Assembly (NCBI GenBank): GCA_013054445.1
Contig: JAAMPI010000030.1
Span: 1 to 64,000 of the forward strand
Source of the DNA: Cudoniella acicularis
Lineage: Eukaryota > Ascomycota > Leotiomycetes > Helotiales > Helotiaceae
Reading direction: 5' to 3'
Length of the DNA: 64,000 nucleotides
The first letter of the stretch is position 1. Every line of letters begins with the position of its first letter. The notes under the pieces are model-generated. The model was not told the origin of the DNA. It did no database searches and saw nothing but the letters and a program-made list of their open reading frames with translations. Positions 44,750 to 56,594 of this stretch are shown here, one piece after another. The translations under genes and the position numbers were made by a program.

Positions 44750-45289
44750 GGTCTCAACTTTCCGCTCAATCTTCTCTTCGTGAGTCTAAGTTGTGCTGTC
44801 ATGCCTCAGACAGGGCGATCTGAGCAGCGAAGGAAGATCCAGACTTTTTCTTTCGATGTGCGCGCTGGAATTTATAGATGAGCCCTGCCGCTTGAAATTA
44901 ATTCCAAATACGTTCCTAAATCTCCACCATAGGTATTCCCAACAGAATAATGGCGATTGTTGAGACCATACCATCCGTAGTGTTCCAAACGATAGGTGGG
45001 AGAGCTGACGGCCAGAGCCCCACCTTTAACGACGGTGAAAGTCAACCCATATGAAGTGGGGGTAGTAACTCCACTCACGACCGATCACGAAATGTCCTCC
45101 ATACCAACCAGACTAGACTTTAGATAATCGCTCACAGGACACAGAATTTCATGCCGTAGAAGATGAAAGGTCTAGAGGTGTGGTTCTTTTCTTTGTGCTT
45201 ACTTTCCCGAAACCCTATTCCTTACCACCGATCTAACAGCATTCGGAAAACTCTGAATAAAGCCTAGAAGAAACTGCCTCGAGATAGAA
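44750..45289. other. Divergent promoter of AKR-RidA (-) and DAO pseudogene (+)
   Basis: 540 bp between two opposed start codons. Small frames only. Confidence 0.45.
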
Positions 45290-46646
45290 ATGTCGGACGT
45301 CAATGTTGTAGTGGTTGGGTGAGTCTCTTCGCTGCTTATATTTCTGTTTCAAGGACTCAAAATACATACAGAGCAGGCGTTTCGGGACTCACATCTGCCC
45401 TCTACTCGCTGAGGGAAATCCAAGCTACAAAATCACAGTGGTGGCTACATATGCCTGGAGATCTTCAAAGCATCGAATGTGCGTCACCTGCGGCTGGTGC
45501 AAACTTTATACAGTAGGTTTTTCTTGAGATCCTTTTTTTTAGATTATGAGCGCCTCCTGAAATCGTTCGTGGCAAAAAGATCTGCAAAGAGAGGCTCAAA
45601 AGACGCACAGTATGAAATAGATACGTTTCCAATTCTGTACCACTTAGCAAAGAATGTCCCTGAAGCCGGAGTACACTTTCAAGGTCCTCCACAGTCTCCC
45701 AAATGCCATAGCACAGCAGTCAAAATGGCTAAACTGCTTCTCAGAATGTAGCATCCATCAAAAAGAGCGAGAGTGAGTCGACTGCTGGCTATTGGATCAC
45801 TACCTTGAGAGATGCAACGCAAAGATGGAAAAAGGGGTTTCCACGTGTAAATTTACCCGTTCCACAAATTTCAATGGCCAAGTGAAAACTAAATTCTCCA
45901 TTGCCTTGTTAGTACCGAGATATCCCAACCTCTGAAATCGCCACAGGGATAGAATCCACGAGCATGTTCTCCACTGTCGTCCTCAACGCACCATATTATT
46001 TGAATTACCTCGCCTCGCGGCTGCTGGTACTTGGTGTCATCTTCAAGCGCGCTGTATTTACCCACATTATGGATGCTCGTTTCGTCCACCACTCTGCCGA
46101 ATCAACATAATTCGTTATCAACAGTACTGATATATCAGCACGATCCCTGGGGGGTACAGAGGACAAGGCAGTATTTCATACGCGGGCTCAGATTGTCTTG
46201 GTACGAAACTCGGCGCTCTTTCGAGGGAGTATTCCTTGCCCAAAAGACACGGAGGGTGAAGTCACATATTTGATAACCCGCCCAGTAGCCGGAGCAACGA
46301 TGCATGGTGGATGTTATCAGAAAGATAATTGGAATAGTGCTGTCGAGGAAAAGTTAGCGGAGAGGATAATGAAAAGGGCGGTTGATTTTGCCCTGACCTG
46401 ATCAAAAAGGGTCTCTGGATGTAGTGGGCTATAAGGTTGTGCTTCGACCGGTGAGGGAGGGAGGATTTAGGGTGAAAAAGGAGATTATAGGTGACATGGC
46501 TTCCAAGGTTGGGCATCTGGTGGTGGTGCGTAATTATGGCCATGGAGGGGCGTGGGAGGGCTGGCTACCAGGGTAGCTGTGGGTGTGCGATGAAGGTTGT
46601 CAACCTTGTAGCAGAGGTTTTGAATGGAGCGAAGATATGGGTGTGA
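45290..46646 (+). pseudogene. D-amino-acid oxidase (FAD), degenerate
   Basis: Begins MSDVNVVVVG, an intron (GTGAGT...ACAG), then AGVSGLTSALYSL: a complete FAD-binding Rossmann motif (GAGVSG). Then fragments appear in shifting frames: YKITVVAT, MPGDLQSIECASPAAGANF, DTFPILYHLAKNVPEAGVHFQ, EDKAVFHTRAQIVLVRNSA, YLITRPVAGATMHGG, LDVVGYKVVLRPVREGGFRV, NYGHGGA, GYQGSCG and KVVNLVAEVL. Together they cover a D-amino-acid oxidase from end to end, but stops and at least four frameshifts separate them. The enzyme would have oxidised D-amino acids to imino acids in peroxisomes. Since RidA domains act on imines, its position next to the AKR-RidA gene may reflect a former partnership. Confidence 0.75.
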
Positions 46647-48822
46647 ACGCTTTAAGATTGATGAGTTCAGAATCAAGTAAAAACAATTTATGTTGCGCGC
46701 TTCAGAGTCAAATTAGCGAGCGAGATGGGGATGACGCGACGCGCCTGCCAGATTTAATCCACCATTAGCACAAGCTTCTCTATGAAATAATCAACAGACG
46801 GGACAGCGAAATGATCACTCTGAAAAGTCGATGATTCGTTGCGTCTTCCGTGCAAGGTGCTACCCCCGCATTCCCCAAGGATCCGGTCAAAGGAGTTGTT
46901 GCACGCTGTTTTTGTACCCCTCGCCATCGACTCCACGGAAGCCCTAACATTCAGTCTTGCAAGAAGAAAATAGCACCAACACACGGCATTAGCGATGCGG
47001 AGTGGTGCTTCTAAATGTATTGTTCGTGCTTTACTAACTCGTAAGGGCATTACAAAACAGAACGAGTCGCAAACGTCGCAGATAACCCACTGCCATCAGA
47101 CAGCCCGATATATCGAACTCGCCCTACTCCATATTCCGCACCTCTTCTTCCCAGCTATTTCTACGAGCTTCGTCCCCTCTCCAAGTGATGTCAAATGCTT
47201 GGATTGGACTGGCGAGTGGGACGACCTTCCTCATCAAAAGCACGACAAATCGAATCGAAAAGATGCAGGGAAAAGCAGACGTTCCAAAGACCTAGCTGTT
47301 GTCAACTGCTGCGATCCATTTATCGATCCAAAACTCCTTGCCGACTCGAGGGTCTGTTGGTACGCGCTCATCACTACTGGGCATTCCAAAGGCAGACCTG
47401 TAAACGCTCGATGAGATACCGAGGACTTTGAGGAACTCCCCTCATGCTAGGACCATGAAGTGGAGATGCTGTTGAAGACTAGCACCGGAAAGACCCAACT
47501 CCAGAGGCAGCATGAAGAGATGCTGGAAACCATACAGTATACTGACAATACAGGCGCTATTCCGGCTTCCATATTCCACCCAGCGCTTGCAGAAAGAGTG
47601 GGAGACATATGCAACTGGCATGACGAACCTGCGTGTTGCCAGTTTCGCTTTGAGGTTGAACCTGCGAGAAAGTTGCTCACAGAACAAGCTCCATTCGAAG
47701 ACTCTTGTTGAGGCCATCCATATTGCTGCTCTAGTTACTAGGAGGTAAGTGTAGCTTCCTTAGGGGACTATGAATGAGTGCTGTGTTCCTTTTCTTAATC
47801 GTCTTCTGCTCTCTAAAAGTTCTCTAAGCACAAAGACTCTCCCAAATCACCAAATTTGATAACTCCATTTTTCCTAATCATGAAATAATTCGAATCCTCA
47901 CCCTCTTTTATCCAACTATTTGAATCTTTCTCTCGTGATTTTCCTGACATTGATTCGTACGGGCTTGTTGTTTAGTTTATGCCTGTCTCATGTTCCCAAT
48001 CTATGTTCACATTTCTCTCAACATTGAGTCAACAACCACACCGATATTGGAGTTCTATTCGCCTTGAGAGAAATATGAGAAAGGAGATTTAAGTCCCCCA
48101 GAGCTGGGAAAGAATGGCAAAGTGAAAACAAGTTGGCCAGGCCTCGGAAAATTTGTTGTCCTTATAACAGTCGGCATCAGGTTTTGAACGTGGTAACACA
48201 GCACCTCGAGCCATTGTGCCCAATCGAGACTTTTGTGAGTGTGCTAGCTTAAAGAGGGGAGAAATTTCTCAGCGTATTCATCTCAATGAAGTTGAATATT
48301 TTTACAACTGTGGCACATTAATACCCCTCGTTGGCTTTCGCTCCGTCTGCCTAAGGATTGCGAGAAAGTTTCAATAAGTAATAGATGGTTTAAATAGGCA
48401 CCTGGTATTCAGAAAATACCAAACCGAGTATTTTTCTTAGCTGGGATTTTATAAGGAAATCGAGATTTGAGAAAGCTTTTTGGGTGTCGCGAGGGTATGG
48501 AGCTAGCAACGTGCCCATATACAAAATCTGCGGGGTTAAGTTCTGGGGCAAATTTGTCAAGGCAGCTAGAAAGGCACTTTACATTTTTATTCACCTTAAA
48601 TTCATATCAACAGAAAACAAATGGTCCGCTATCTTTCCTCTGGATGTCATGGGCAATAGCTGGAGCTTGGACCCAACTTAATGTGTCGCGTGACCTGCTT
48701 ACGTGAAGCATATATCTTTTGTGGGTACCCGTGGACTCCAACATGAAACTCCGAATTTCTTGCTTTAGCCAGTTCTCGATCTCTTCTGTCTCCCCGCAAT
48801 TCAAGCTTTCGTGAATCAGTCA
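46647..48822. other. Intergenic, no clear gene
   Basis: About 2.2 kb. Overlapping frames on both strands at 46995-47750 have mildly coding-like composition but no recognised family, no splice-consistent model and no repeats. The rest is AT-rich. Confidence 0.4.
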
Positions 48823-48984
48823 ATGCTATTCCGGAGCCCGAACAAATGGCGGGGTTTCACTTATGTATTCAGCCTCTTGGTCACCAGCAGGTTACAATTG
48901 AGGAAATTCGTCGCGCCCTCTTCACCACTCCGAGGTGCCCTTCAATTCGGAACCGTCTCTGACTCCACCGACCCAGATGTCAGC

Positions 48985-50808
48985 ATGACTGCCAAATCCA
49001 GGGAGAATTCGTTCAATGGCAATGCAAGGAAATATCAATACAACCCACTCGACCCTTCTCGGGACTCGATAAGGCTTCTCCGTTTAAAATCCGACGAAAA
49101 TAGCAACGCGCCTATTAATTGCACACTATTTCACACAACACTTTCCGAAGCACCACGATATGTAGCTCTCTCTTACACATGGGGAGATCGTTCTGGCTCC
49201 CGTCAAATACTCATTGGGGGTGAAGTGATATCTGTAACACCCAATCTAAAACACGCCTTGCAGCGACTCCGACGTCCTTCCGGAGAAGATCTCATCCTGT
49301 GGGTTGATGCTATCTGTATTAACCAAGAAAACATTCCTGAACGCAATATTCAAACTGCTGGGATGCGAAGAATCTACCAGAATGCAGAGAGTGTCGCAGT
49401 ATGGCTTGGAATAGAGTACAAAGGCAGCGAGCTTGCTTTGGAATTGGCTCGTGAACTCAATCTTCTCCAACGAGATGAGATTATCGATCTGATCAAAGAT
49501 CCGGCGCGAACTGAGCACTTAGAAGCTCTTGTTTTGTTGTTTCGACGGCAGTACTGGTGGCGTATTTGGGTTATTCAGGAAGTGTCTTGTGCAAAGGATG
49601 CAACGGTATATTGTGGGCTAGAAGCTATTTCCTGGGCTGAGCTTGACAACTTGAGTGATATCTTGAGGGAACATGAGATTCATCTACGCGATTTGTTCTA
49701 CAGAAGCCCTTCATACGTCAGGACGCTCACACATGGAGGACCTCGCGGGCTGCAAGTATCCCGATTCTCCCCAAAACTGTCTGCTCCTCCTCTTCTGGAG
49801 CTGTTGCTCTCACACAAAGGTAAGAAATCGACAGACCCAAAAGACAAAGTTTATGCTTTGGTTGGCATATCTAGCAGTCGTGGCACATTTGGAGACATTG
49901 ATTACTCTCGGTCATTGAAGGACATTTATACCCATACTGCGAGACACATTATCTCTTCATCACATAGGCTGGATATCATATGTGTTAAGCAACATGACAA
50001 TGGTCCTAGCTCTTTACCATCGTGGGCACCTGACTGGACTCGACCGCCACAAAAGTATGGCGTCTTGCCCGTGGGACTACACCATCATGAGCCAGAATTC
50101 CAAGCCGATGGAAACACTATTGCCGAATACAAATTCTCGTCTGGTGGCGATGTCTTGGAAGTTGCTGGTATCGCCATCGATACTATCACGAGCGTCGGCA
50201 TGGATTTCAAGCAGAAAGGAGCGCATAAAAATGTCGGGCCTGCACTGCACGTCTTTCACGACTGGTGGAATTTATTCTCTGCCTCATTCGGCGACTGCGA
50301 GTCATTGCCTGCCCAGGCTTCTTTCGGCCAAGCAATATCCTGCGGACACTGGATGTTTGAAGATATATCTGTTTATGCGGAGAAACTGAAAGCCATCTTT
50401 GATCTTTCGGGAAATGTGCTTGCAGAAGAAGATGTTTTGCACCTGGATATGCCAGAATATGGTTCTCTTGCAGGGTCAGTCACTTCTTTGTTGGAGGAGA
50501 ATGAAGAACCCGAGGAGGATTTGGGCGACAAGCAGCAACTTTCTGTCATCATAAATGCCAGTTTGACGATGAATAGAAGGAGATTCTTCGTAAGTCGGGC
50601 TGGGTCCATTGGTTTAGCTCCGTCAAATGCAGCTGTGGGAGACTTGATTTGTGTTTTGCTGGGTTGTCGGTACCCTGTCATTTTGAGAGAGGTAGACGGT
50701 CATCATCTGCTCGTCGGAGAAGCTTACGTAAACGATTTCATGAACGGGGAAGCAATGGTTGGTTTTCGGGATGGAAAGCTCAATTTAAGGACCTTTCAGA
50801 TTCATTAA
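48985..50808 (+). CDS. HET (heterokaryon incompatibility) domain protein
   Basis: Single-exon gene of 607 residues from MTAKSRENSFNGNARKYQY. An in-frame ATG at 48823 would add 54 residues. The N-terminal HET domain shows all three blocks: APRYVALSYTWGD, LILWVDAICINQENIPERN and RIYQNAESVAVWLG, followed by FRRQYWWRIWVIQE, also characteristic. The C-terminal half (SLPSWAPDWT, then ILREVDGHHLLVGEAYVNDF) is the usual accessory region of 'HET domain-containing' proteins. HET domains are TIR-like and act in non-self recognition and programmed cell death in filamentous fungi. No disruption is seen. Confidence 0.92.
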   Translation: MTAKSRENSFNGNARKYQYNPLDPSRDSIRLLRLKSDENSNAPINCTLFHTTLSEAPRYVALSYTWGDRSGSRQILIGGEVISVTPNLKHALQRLRRPSGEDLILWVDAICINQENIPERNIQTAGMRRIYQNAESVAVWLGIEYKGSELALELARELNLLQRDEIIDLIKDPARTEHLEALVLLFRRQYWWRIWVIQEVSCAKDATVYCGLEAISWAELDNLSDILREHEIHLRDLFYRSPSYVRTLTHGGPRGLQVSRFSPKLSAPPLLELLLSHKGKKSTDPKDKVYALVGISSSRGTFGDIDYSRSLKDIYTHTARHIISSSHRLDIICVKQHDNGPSSLPSWAPDWTRPPQKYGVLPVGLHHHEPEFQADGNTIAEYKFSSGGDVLEVAGIAIDTITSVGMDFKQKGAHKNVGPALHVFHDWWNLFSASFGDCESLPAQASFGQAISCGHWMFEDISVYAEKLKAIFDLSGNVLAEEDVLHLDMPEYGSLAGSVTSLLEENEEPEEDLGDKQQLSVIINASLTMNRRRFFVSRAGSIGLAPSNAAVGDLICVLLGCRYPVILREVDGHHLLVGEAYVNDFMNGEAMVGFRDGKLNLRTFQIH

Positions 50809-52001
50809 GGTGGCTTGTCATCTCCACTCAATTTACAACGGAGATGCAGTGGCCATTAGCCAAAAAAGGGCTTTCCTCACCGAAGTTCACCGAGGCCGAG
50901 TACCTCTGCATTAACAGAGGCAAATCCTCAATTAAGTAGGGGTCGCACTAGGTGGTCAAGTGCATACAACGAGAGAGGAGTGGGGTGCAAACAACACTTT
51001 CGTCCGGTTGAATTCGCATCGCCTTTCAAATTGGGGCCAAAAACAAAATCTACCAGGAAAGGAAGTTTCGGTGAGCTACCGTTTTCGAGGGGGCGGAGTC
51101 GAAAGCGGGAACCTGCGATCCTTCGAGATGTACATGTATTCCTGAATTCAATGCGCTGCACGTAAGGTTGGTCCAACAGGTCACACTTGGAACGTGTTGG
51201 GTTTGTGGTGGGGGAAAACAAAAAAAAATTTCGGTGAGAGGTGTTGGAAGTGATCAGCAGGCTTGTTAGCCGAACCTATTGATTGTATGAAGGTACCTAT
51301 TCGTCGTACCTACAGTACATACTTTGAAAGGCAACTGTATGTTCTTACGTTGAAAATAACGTAAGAAGTAAGACACAAAATCTACCCTTGATTTATTTAC
51401 CTTTTTAAATCGTAAGAGCTAAGTACCGCTTTTGAAAGGAATGGTTTCAAGTGACTATGGATACGAAGTTACCGGTACACAAGGTCATCTTAGCGCAACC
51501 AAAAGTAAATGGCAACTAGAGGAAGCGTATTCTGGAATGTTATCGTAGTACCCTAATTCACCCATTTTTGGTTACATCAAAGAGTGAAAATATGGAATTC
51601 AATATGCTACATCCGCGACCTCAATCTCTAGGCTGCTGATGTACTCACGGAGGCGTAAAGTGCTCGTACAGCGCACGTGATGGACGCGTCGATCCAGAAT
51701 GAAATCATAGCTCGCTAAACTTTAAGCAAGAACGACTCCAAGACGCGTCCACGCGAAATCGACTTAGTAGTGCTCCGTACCGTAGGTTCATTTCTTCTGG
51801 CTTCTGAACCATCACAGTTCTGCGGACTGGGATGTTTGGTTTCTTGTTCTCTGCGCAGTCTCTTACTCCCACCTTACAACCTTGTGTTTGCGCGCAGAAC
51901 ACCACCAATTACGACACTCCCTTTCGGGTAATTCTGAGCACCAACTGAGAGCCTCGTCAAGCCTACGCAGACGCAGACGCAGACGCCCGGCTGCGGCGAA
52001 A
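50809..52001. other. Intergenic / SNF2 gene promoter
   Basis: About 1.2 kb. The end near the SNF2 ATG has a GC-rich, ACGCAG-repeated leader (51960-51990). No other gene supported. Confidence 0.45.
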
Positions 52002-55000
52002 ATGGAGAACGCCGCCATGTCTGAGGCCACCCAACGGCTGATCGAAGACACTTTTGAAGAGCTTAGTTTCCAAAAGGTCCTGTTAGCATCTATCGACGAC
52101 ACAGTCACGAATCGCGAGGATGCCGAGGCAGAGGTTCGTCAGGAAATCAAGACCCTCGAGAAGCGAATAAAAGAACTGAAGCGAGGAGGTCGATCTTCCG
52201 CCTCTCAGTCTTCGACCGCAGCCTCGTCGACTTCACCGTCAAGAAACAGATCGAAACCTGCGCCCACCGCCAACGGAGCGGCATCAGGAACAGTGATGGA
52301 AGGCTATCAAGGTCAGTTGCTGCCTTTCTTTTTTCTTCTACCTCACAATCTTGTACCTCTCGACCTGCAACTACAAACTCTCCCAATACTTCCGCCGAGA
52401 TTTCTCCCAGACACTAACAAGATGACAGCCAGAGACCAATGGCTCCCTCGATCCACCGTCGATTCGATGGTGTCTACTCCCAACTCCCTGGACTCGTACC
52501 CAGAACTCCTGAGTCCCTCTCAAATGAACCTTCCCACACGAAAGCGATCGCACAGCAAACACCTGGATGGCAGTTTAGCACCAGCATATGGCGATAACAA
52601 GTCGAGGCGAACCTCTCCAAGCCCATATACGACAAATCCTTCAACACCTGGTGGTTCAAGTTCGGGGTATGGATACCCCTCATTTGGTGATGGTTACTTC
52701 GACCTCACTTTGTTTGTTCACAAATTCACTTTTCCCCTCTACTTTTTCTTGGATGACATCTGCCCAAATTCACGTTTCAAATGTGGAGACTGATTTGTTA
52801 TTTCTTTAGAGAAGATGAAATGACTGCGTTTGACGACTTCATTCAGCAGCAGCAGAAGGCTCAAGAAGAAATCCGCAAGCGCGAGAAACTTGATGAAGAG
52901 TTTGCTCGTAGTCTCCAAAATGAGGCTCAGGGCTTTCGACCTAGCGATCAACCGCAAAGCTCAGCATATACGGCTTTCAGCCGGATGAGTGGGATGCGGC
53001 CTCCAGCATCTAGCGCTCCCGCTATGCCATCATCCAGTACACCACAGTTTGGACAACCATCTGTGAGAAAGCTTCCACCGGGTTGGAACAGCACGCCGCC
53101 TAGAATGGCAGGTAGTGTTGTTAAACCTCAACCACAACTAATGAATTCGCGAGTGAAAGCAGAACAACCTTCAATGAACAGTATGACATCTCTTGCAGCT
53201 TTCGGTGGCGACCAATCACGAGCTATACCTGGCTCTTTTCCAGATGACTCGTCGAATGCGAGTGATTCCGACATAGAGATTATTCCACCTGAGGCTTTTA
53301 GGGACAATGGAAGACATTCTCATAGTGCAATGCAAAACAACCACCGCCTTGGATTTTCGCCCGCGGCCCAAACTGCTGGTGCTGCCACTCTCCGTCGGCT
53401 CGAGCAAGCAGCAACTAACGATGCTCTACAAATGGCCATGTACGGCGGTAGACAAGTTCCAAGCTGGATGTCCACTCCCGCACCAAGCAGCCCTTCATCC
53501 TTTGAATCTTCGATGAACTCACCCGGATCCGTTGGGATGGGAGTGTATGGTGCCAACATGTACCCTGGTGGCTCCTTCATGGATGGTTCTTCAGGAGCAA
53601 CTTTTGGTACTGCAGGCTCAATGAACAGTGCTAGTATGTATTCTGGATATCCTGGAAACAGCATGCAGCCATCGGTGTCAAGCTTTTCCTTCAACAACTT
53701 GCCAGGCGGCATGATGGCCGATGCCTATGGAAGCTTTCAACCTCTTGATCCCCTTGCAAATATAATACAGCATACCAGCAACCAGCAATTTGACAATTCA
53801 GCAGGATATTTCAATCGCTCATTTGGTCCAATCAGCGAGGAGATGGCCGAGAAAGTCGACTTCGTCATAAACGACCCCCGAAAAACTGGCGACGAAATCA
53901 GGAAGTTGCTTGAAAACATTCGACCTGATGTCGATTTACCAGCAGAGAATAGAGAAGGTACCCCTCCAGGTCTGAAGTACGCACTTGTAAGTTCTACCAG
54001 GATCTCAGAGAATGCTTTTGTGTTGGAAGGGCAGTGGACAACTGCTGATGCGTTGATATAGTATGAGCATCAAAAGCTCGCTTTGACTTGGCTAAAATCG
54101 ATGGAAGATGGCAACAATAAGGGCGGTATTCTTGCTGATGACATGGGACTGGGAAAGACCATTAGCGCTTTGGCTCTCATGCTTAGTCGACCATCCAGCA
54201 ATCCTGCACGCAAGGCAAGTTTTGTGGAATGATACTTGTTAAAGCATTTCTAACTGACAACAGACTAATCTTATTGTTGGCCCCGTCGCTCTAGTCCGTC
54301 AGTGGCAACGCGAAATCCAGCAAAAGATCAGTGCATCACATAAACTTAGTACACTCCTGTTACATGGTCCTAAAAATGGAAATTGGGACTGGGACAATAT
54401 CCGCAACTACGACGTTGTCCTGACTACCTACGGAACACTTGGGCACGAATACAAACGCCACAGCGTTTTTATGGACGAGAAAAAGCGGACAGGTATTACG
54501 GAGATCGACTCGGGCCCACTCAAGAAGTTGTTTCCCCTCCTGGGACCGAAGAGTCTCTTCTATCGGGTTTTTCTCGACGAAGCGCAATGCATCAAGAATA
54601 AAAGTACAATGGCTGCCCGTGCAGCCTGCAGTATCAAGGCCATATTCAGAATCTGCCTCACTGGAACTCCAATGATGAATAATATTGGAGAGCTCTACTC
54701 TCTGATTCATTTTCTGAAGATCAAGCCATATAACGAGTGGCAAAGATTTAACTCGGTTTGTCCCCCCGCTCCTGCAATTTACAATCTTCTTCACCCCGAG
54801 CTTGGATTCTTTGTGCTTTTTGTCGCATTGCTATTTAACCGCACATCTTAATATATCCCCCAATCCTTTCAAAATGCTAATGACTTGCAGGAATTTGGCG
54901 CCTTGACCAAACATGATGGCAGAGGGGACGTTGACAGAGCTATGCGGAAACTTCAAGCTGTTCTAAAAGCTATCCTACTTCGCCGCACAAAATTTTCATT

Positions 55001-56527
55001 GATCGATGGCAAGCCAATCCTGAACCTACCACCTAAGACCGAGGAAATCCAGCATGTTGTCTTCAGCGAAGATGAACAGGCATTTTACGAGGCCCTCGAG
55101 AGCAAGACACAGATCCAATTCAACAAATATCTACGAGCGAATACCGTTGGCAGGAATTATTCAAACATTTTGGTTCTTTTATTGCGCCTTCGGCAATGCT
55201 GTTGCCACCCGCATCTGATTACCGACGTCGAACAAGCACTTCCAGCAGGCGCCGACCTCACTCCCGGTGTCATGATCGAGCTCGCTAAGAGCCTCGCACC
55301 TGACGTTGTTGGCAGGTTGCTTGCTACTAATGGATTTGATGTAAGTCCATTCTAACACCTCAATTTTTCCCATTTCCCTGCTGACGATCTCAAGTGTCCT
55401 ATATGTTTAGATGCCACAGAGAATCCGAGTATTGTCACTCCCTGTGGCCACGGTACTTGCGCAGAGTGTCTCACCAGAATTGCCGATCAAACCGTCCAGC
55501 AAAATGTCGCAAATGGAGAAGAGACTGGAGACTCGAAATGCCCATCTTGCCGTGGCCCGATGAAGATGAGCAAAATCATCGATTATGAAACATTCAAGAA
55601 GGTCCACGTTCCAAACACCGACCAAGACAACAATGACGATGATGAGACTGCAAGCGAGAACAGTGATAGCGAAGCTGATTCCAACTCCGACTCTGACTCC
55701 GAGGACGAGGACGACGTCAACGATGATGGAGACTTGAAGAATTTTATTGTACCAGATGATGTTGACGATATCGAAGACACGGAAGATGAAAGCGATCCTG
55801 CGAAAAATGAAGATGCTTCAGTCACATCGAAAAATATCAAGGGCAAGGGCAAGGACAAGAGTCGAAAAAGAAACAAGAAAGGTAAAAAGAAGGAAAAACG
55901 AATTCCTAAATCTCTAGCGGTTCTGAAAAAGGAGGCATCAGGATCTAAGGAAGGACGCAAAAGATACATGCGTGTACTCAAGAAGAATTGGCAGCCATCA
56001 GCTAAGGTGACAAAATGTGTCGAACTCTTGGATCAATTCCAGCAGGAGGGGGAGAAGACAATTGTATTCAGCCAGTTTGTCTCACTCTTGGATCTTTTGC
56101 AAGTTCCAATCGAAGAAAAAGGATGGAAATACGAGAGATATGATGGAAGTATGTCCGGGAACGACAGAAACCATGCAGTCGAGAGATTTCAGGACAACCG
56201 AGAGTGTCAAATGATGTTAATTTCTCTCAAGGCAGGCAACTCTGGTCTGAATTTGGTGGCTGCCTCTCGGGTTATTATACTAGACCCTTTCTGGAACCCC
56301 TTTATCGAAATGCAAGCCATCGACCGAGCACACCGTATTGGACAACAGAGACCTGTCGAGGTACACCGAATCCTGGTCGAAGGAACTGTGGAGGATCGAA
56401 TTATCGAACTCCAGGAGAAGAAGAGAAACTCGTCGATGCCGCTCTTGATGAAGGCGCGAACAAGTCTCTGGGTCGTCTTGACGTCCAACAACTGGCTTTC
56501 CTTTTCGGAGTTGGTGGCAATCATTAG
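52002..56527 (+). CDS. SNF2-family ATPase with RING finger (Rad16/Uls1-like)
   Basis: Nuclear DNA translocase of the Rad5/16-like group, SUMO-targeted-ubiquitin-ligase type. Start MENAAMSEATQRLIEDTF, then a coiled coil (EAEVRQEIKTLEKRIKELK), a long Ser/Pro/Met-rich disordered region with an acidic SDIEIIPPE stretch resembling a SUMO-interaction motif, and the ATPase: ILADDMGLGKTISALALML (Walker A), VFLDEAQCIKN (DEAQ box), LTGTPMMNN. A RING finger (CPICLD...CGHGTCAECL...CPSC) lies between the two lobes, followed by a very acidic and then very basic insert. Lobe 2 has TIVFSQFVSLLDLL, LISLKAGNSGLNL and AIDRAHRIGQ. Seven or so introns, one with a GC donor. Near 56421-56430 one base is missing: the conserved end (LVDAALDEGANKSLGRLDVQ, to TAG at 56525) lies in the next frame, while the uninterrupted frame runs to 56594 with an unrelated tail. 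Confidence 0.88.
54215..54263 (+). other. GC-AG intron in the SNF2 gene
   Basis: 49-bp intron with donor AAG|GCAAGT and acceptor CAG, branch-like sequence CTAACTGAC near its 3' end. Splicing joins ...NPARK to TNLIIVGPVALVRQW in phase. The rest of the donor matches the strong consensus, as usual for GC donors. Confidence 0.75.
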
Positions 56528-56594
56528 GATTTGCAAGAACAGAAGAGCTCTCGGTACTGAAGGTTATTTTCTTGGCTGCATTTTCAGCCCATGA

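Noticed and set aside
46995..47750. Several medium frames on both strands
   Set aside because: No motif or consistent splice model; left as intergenic.
55583..55981. Ser-rich minus-strand frame in the SNF2 gene
   Set aside because: Antisense of the acidic/basic low-complexity insert after the RING finger.
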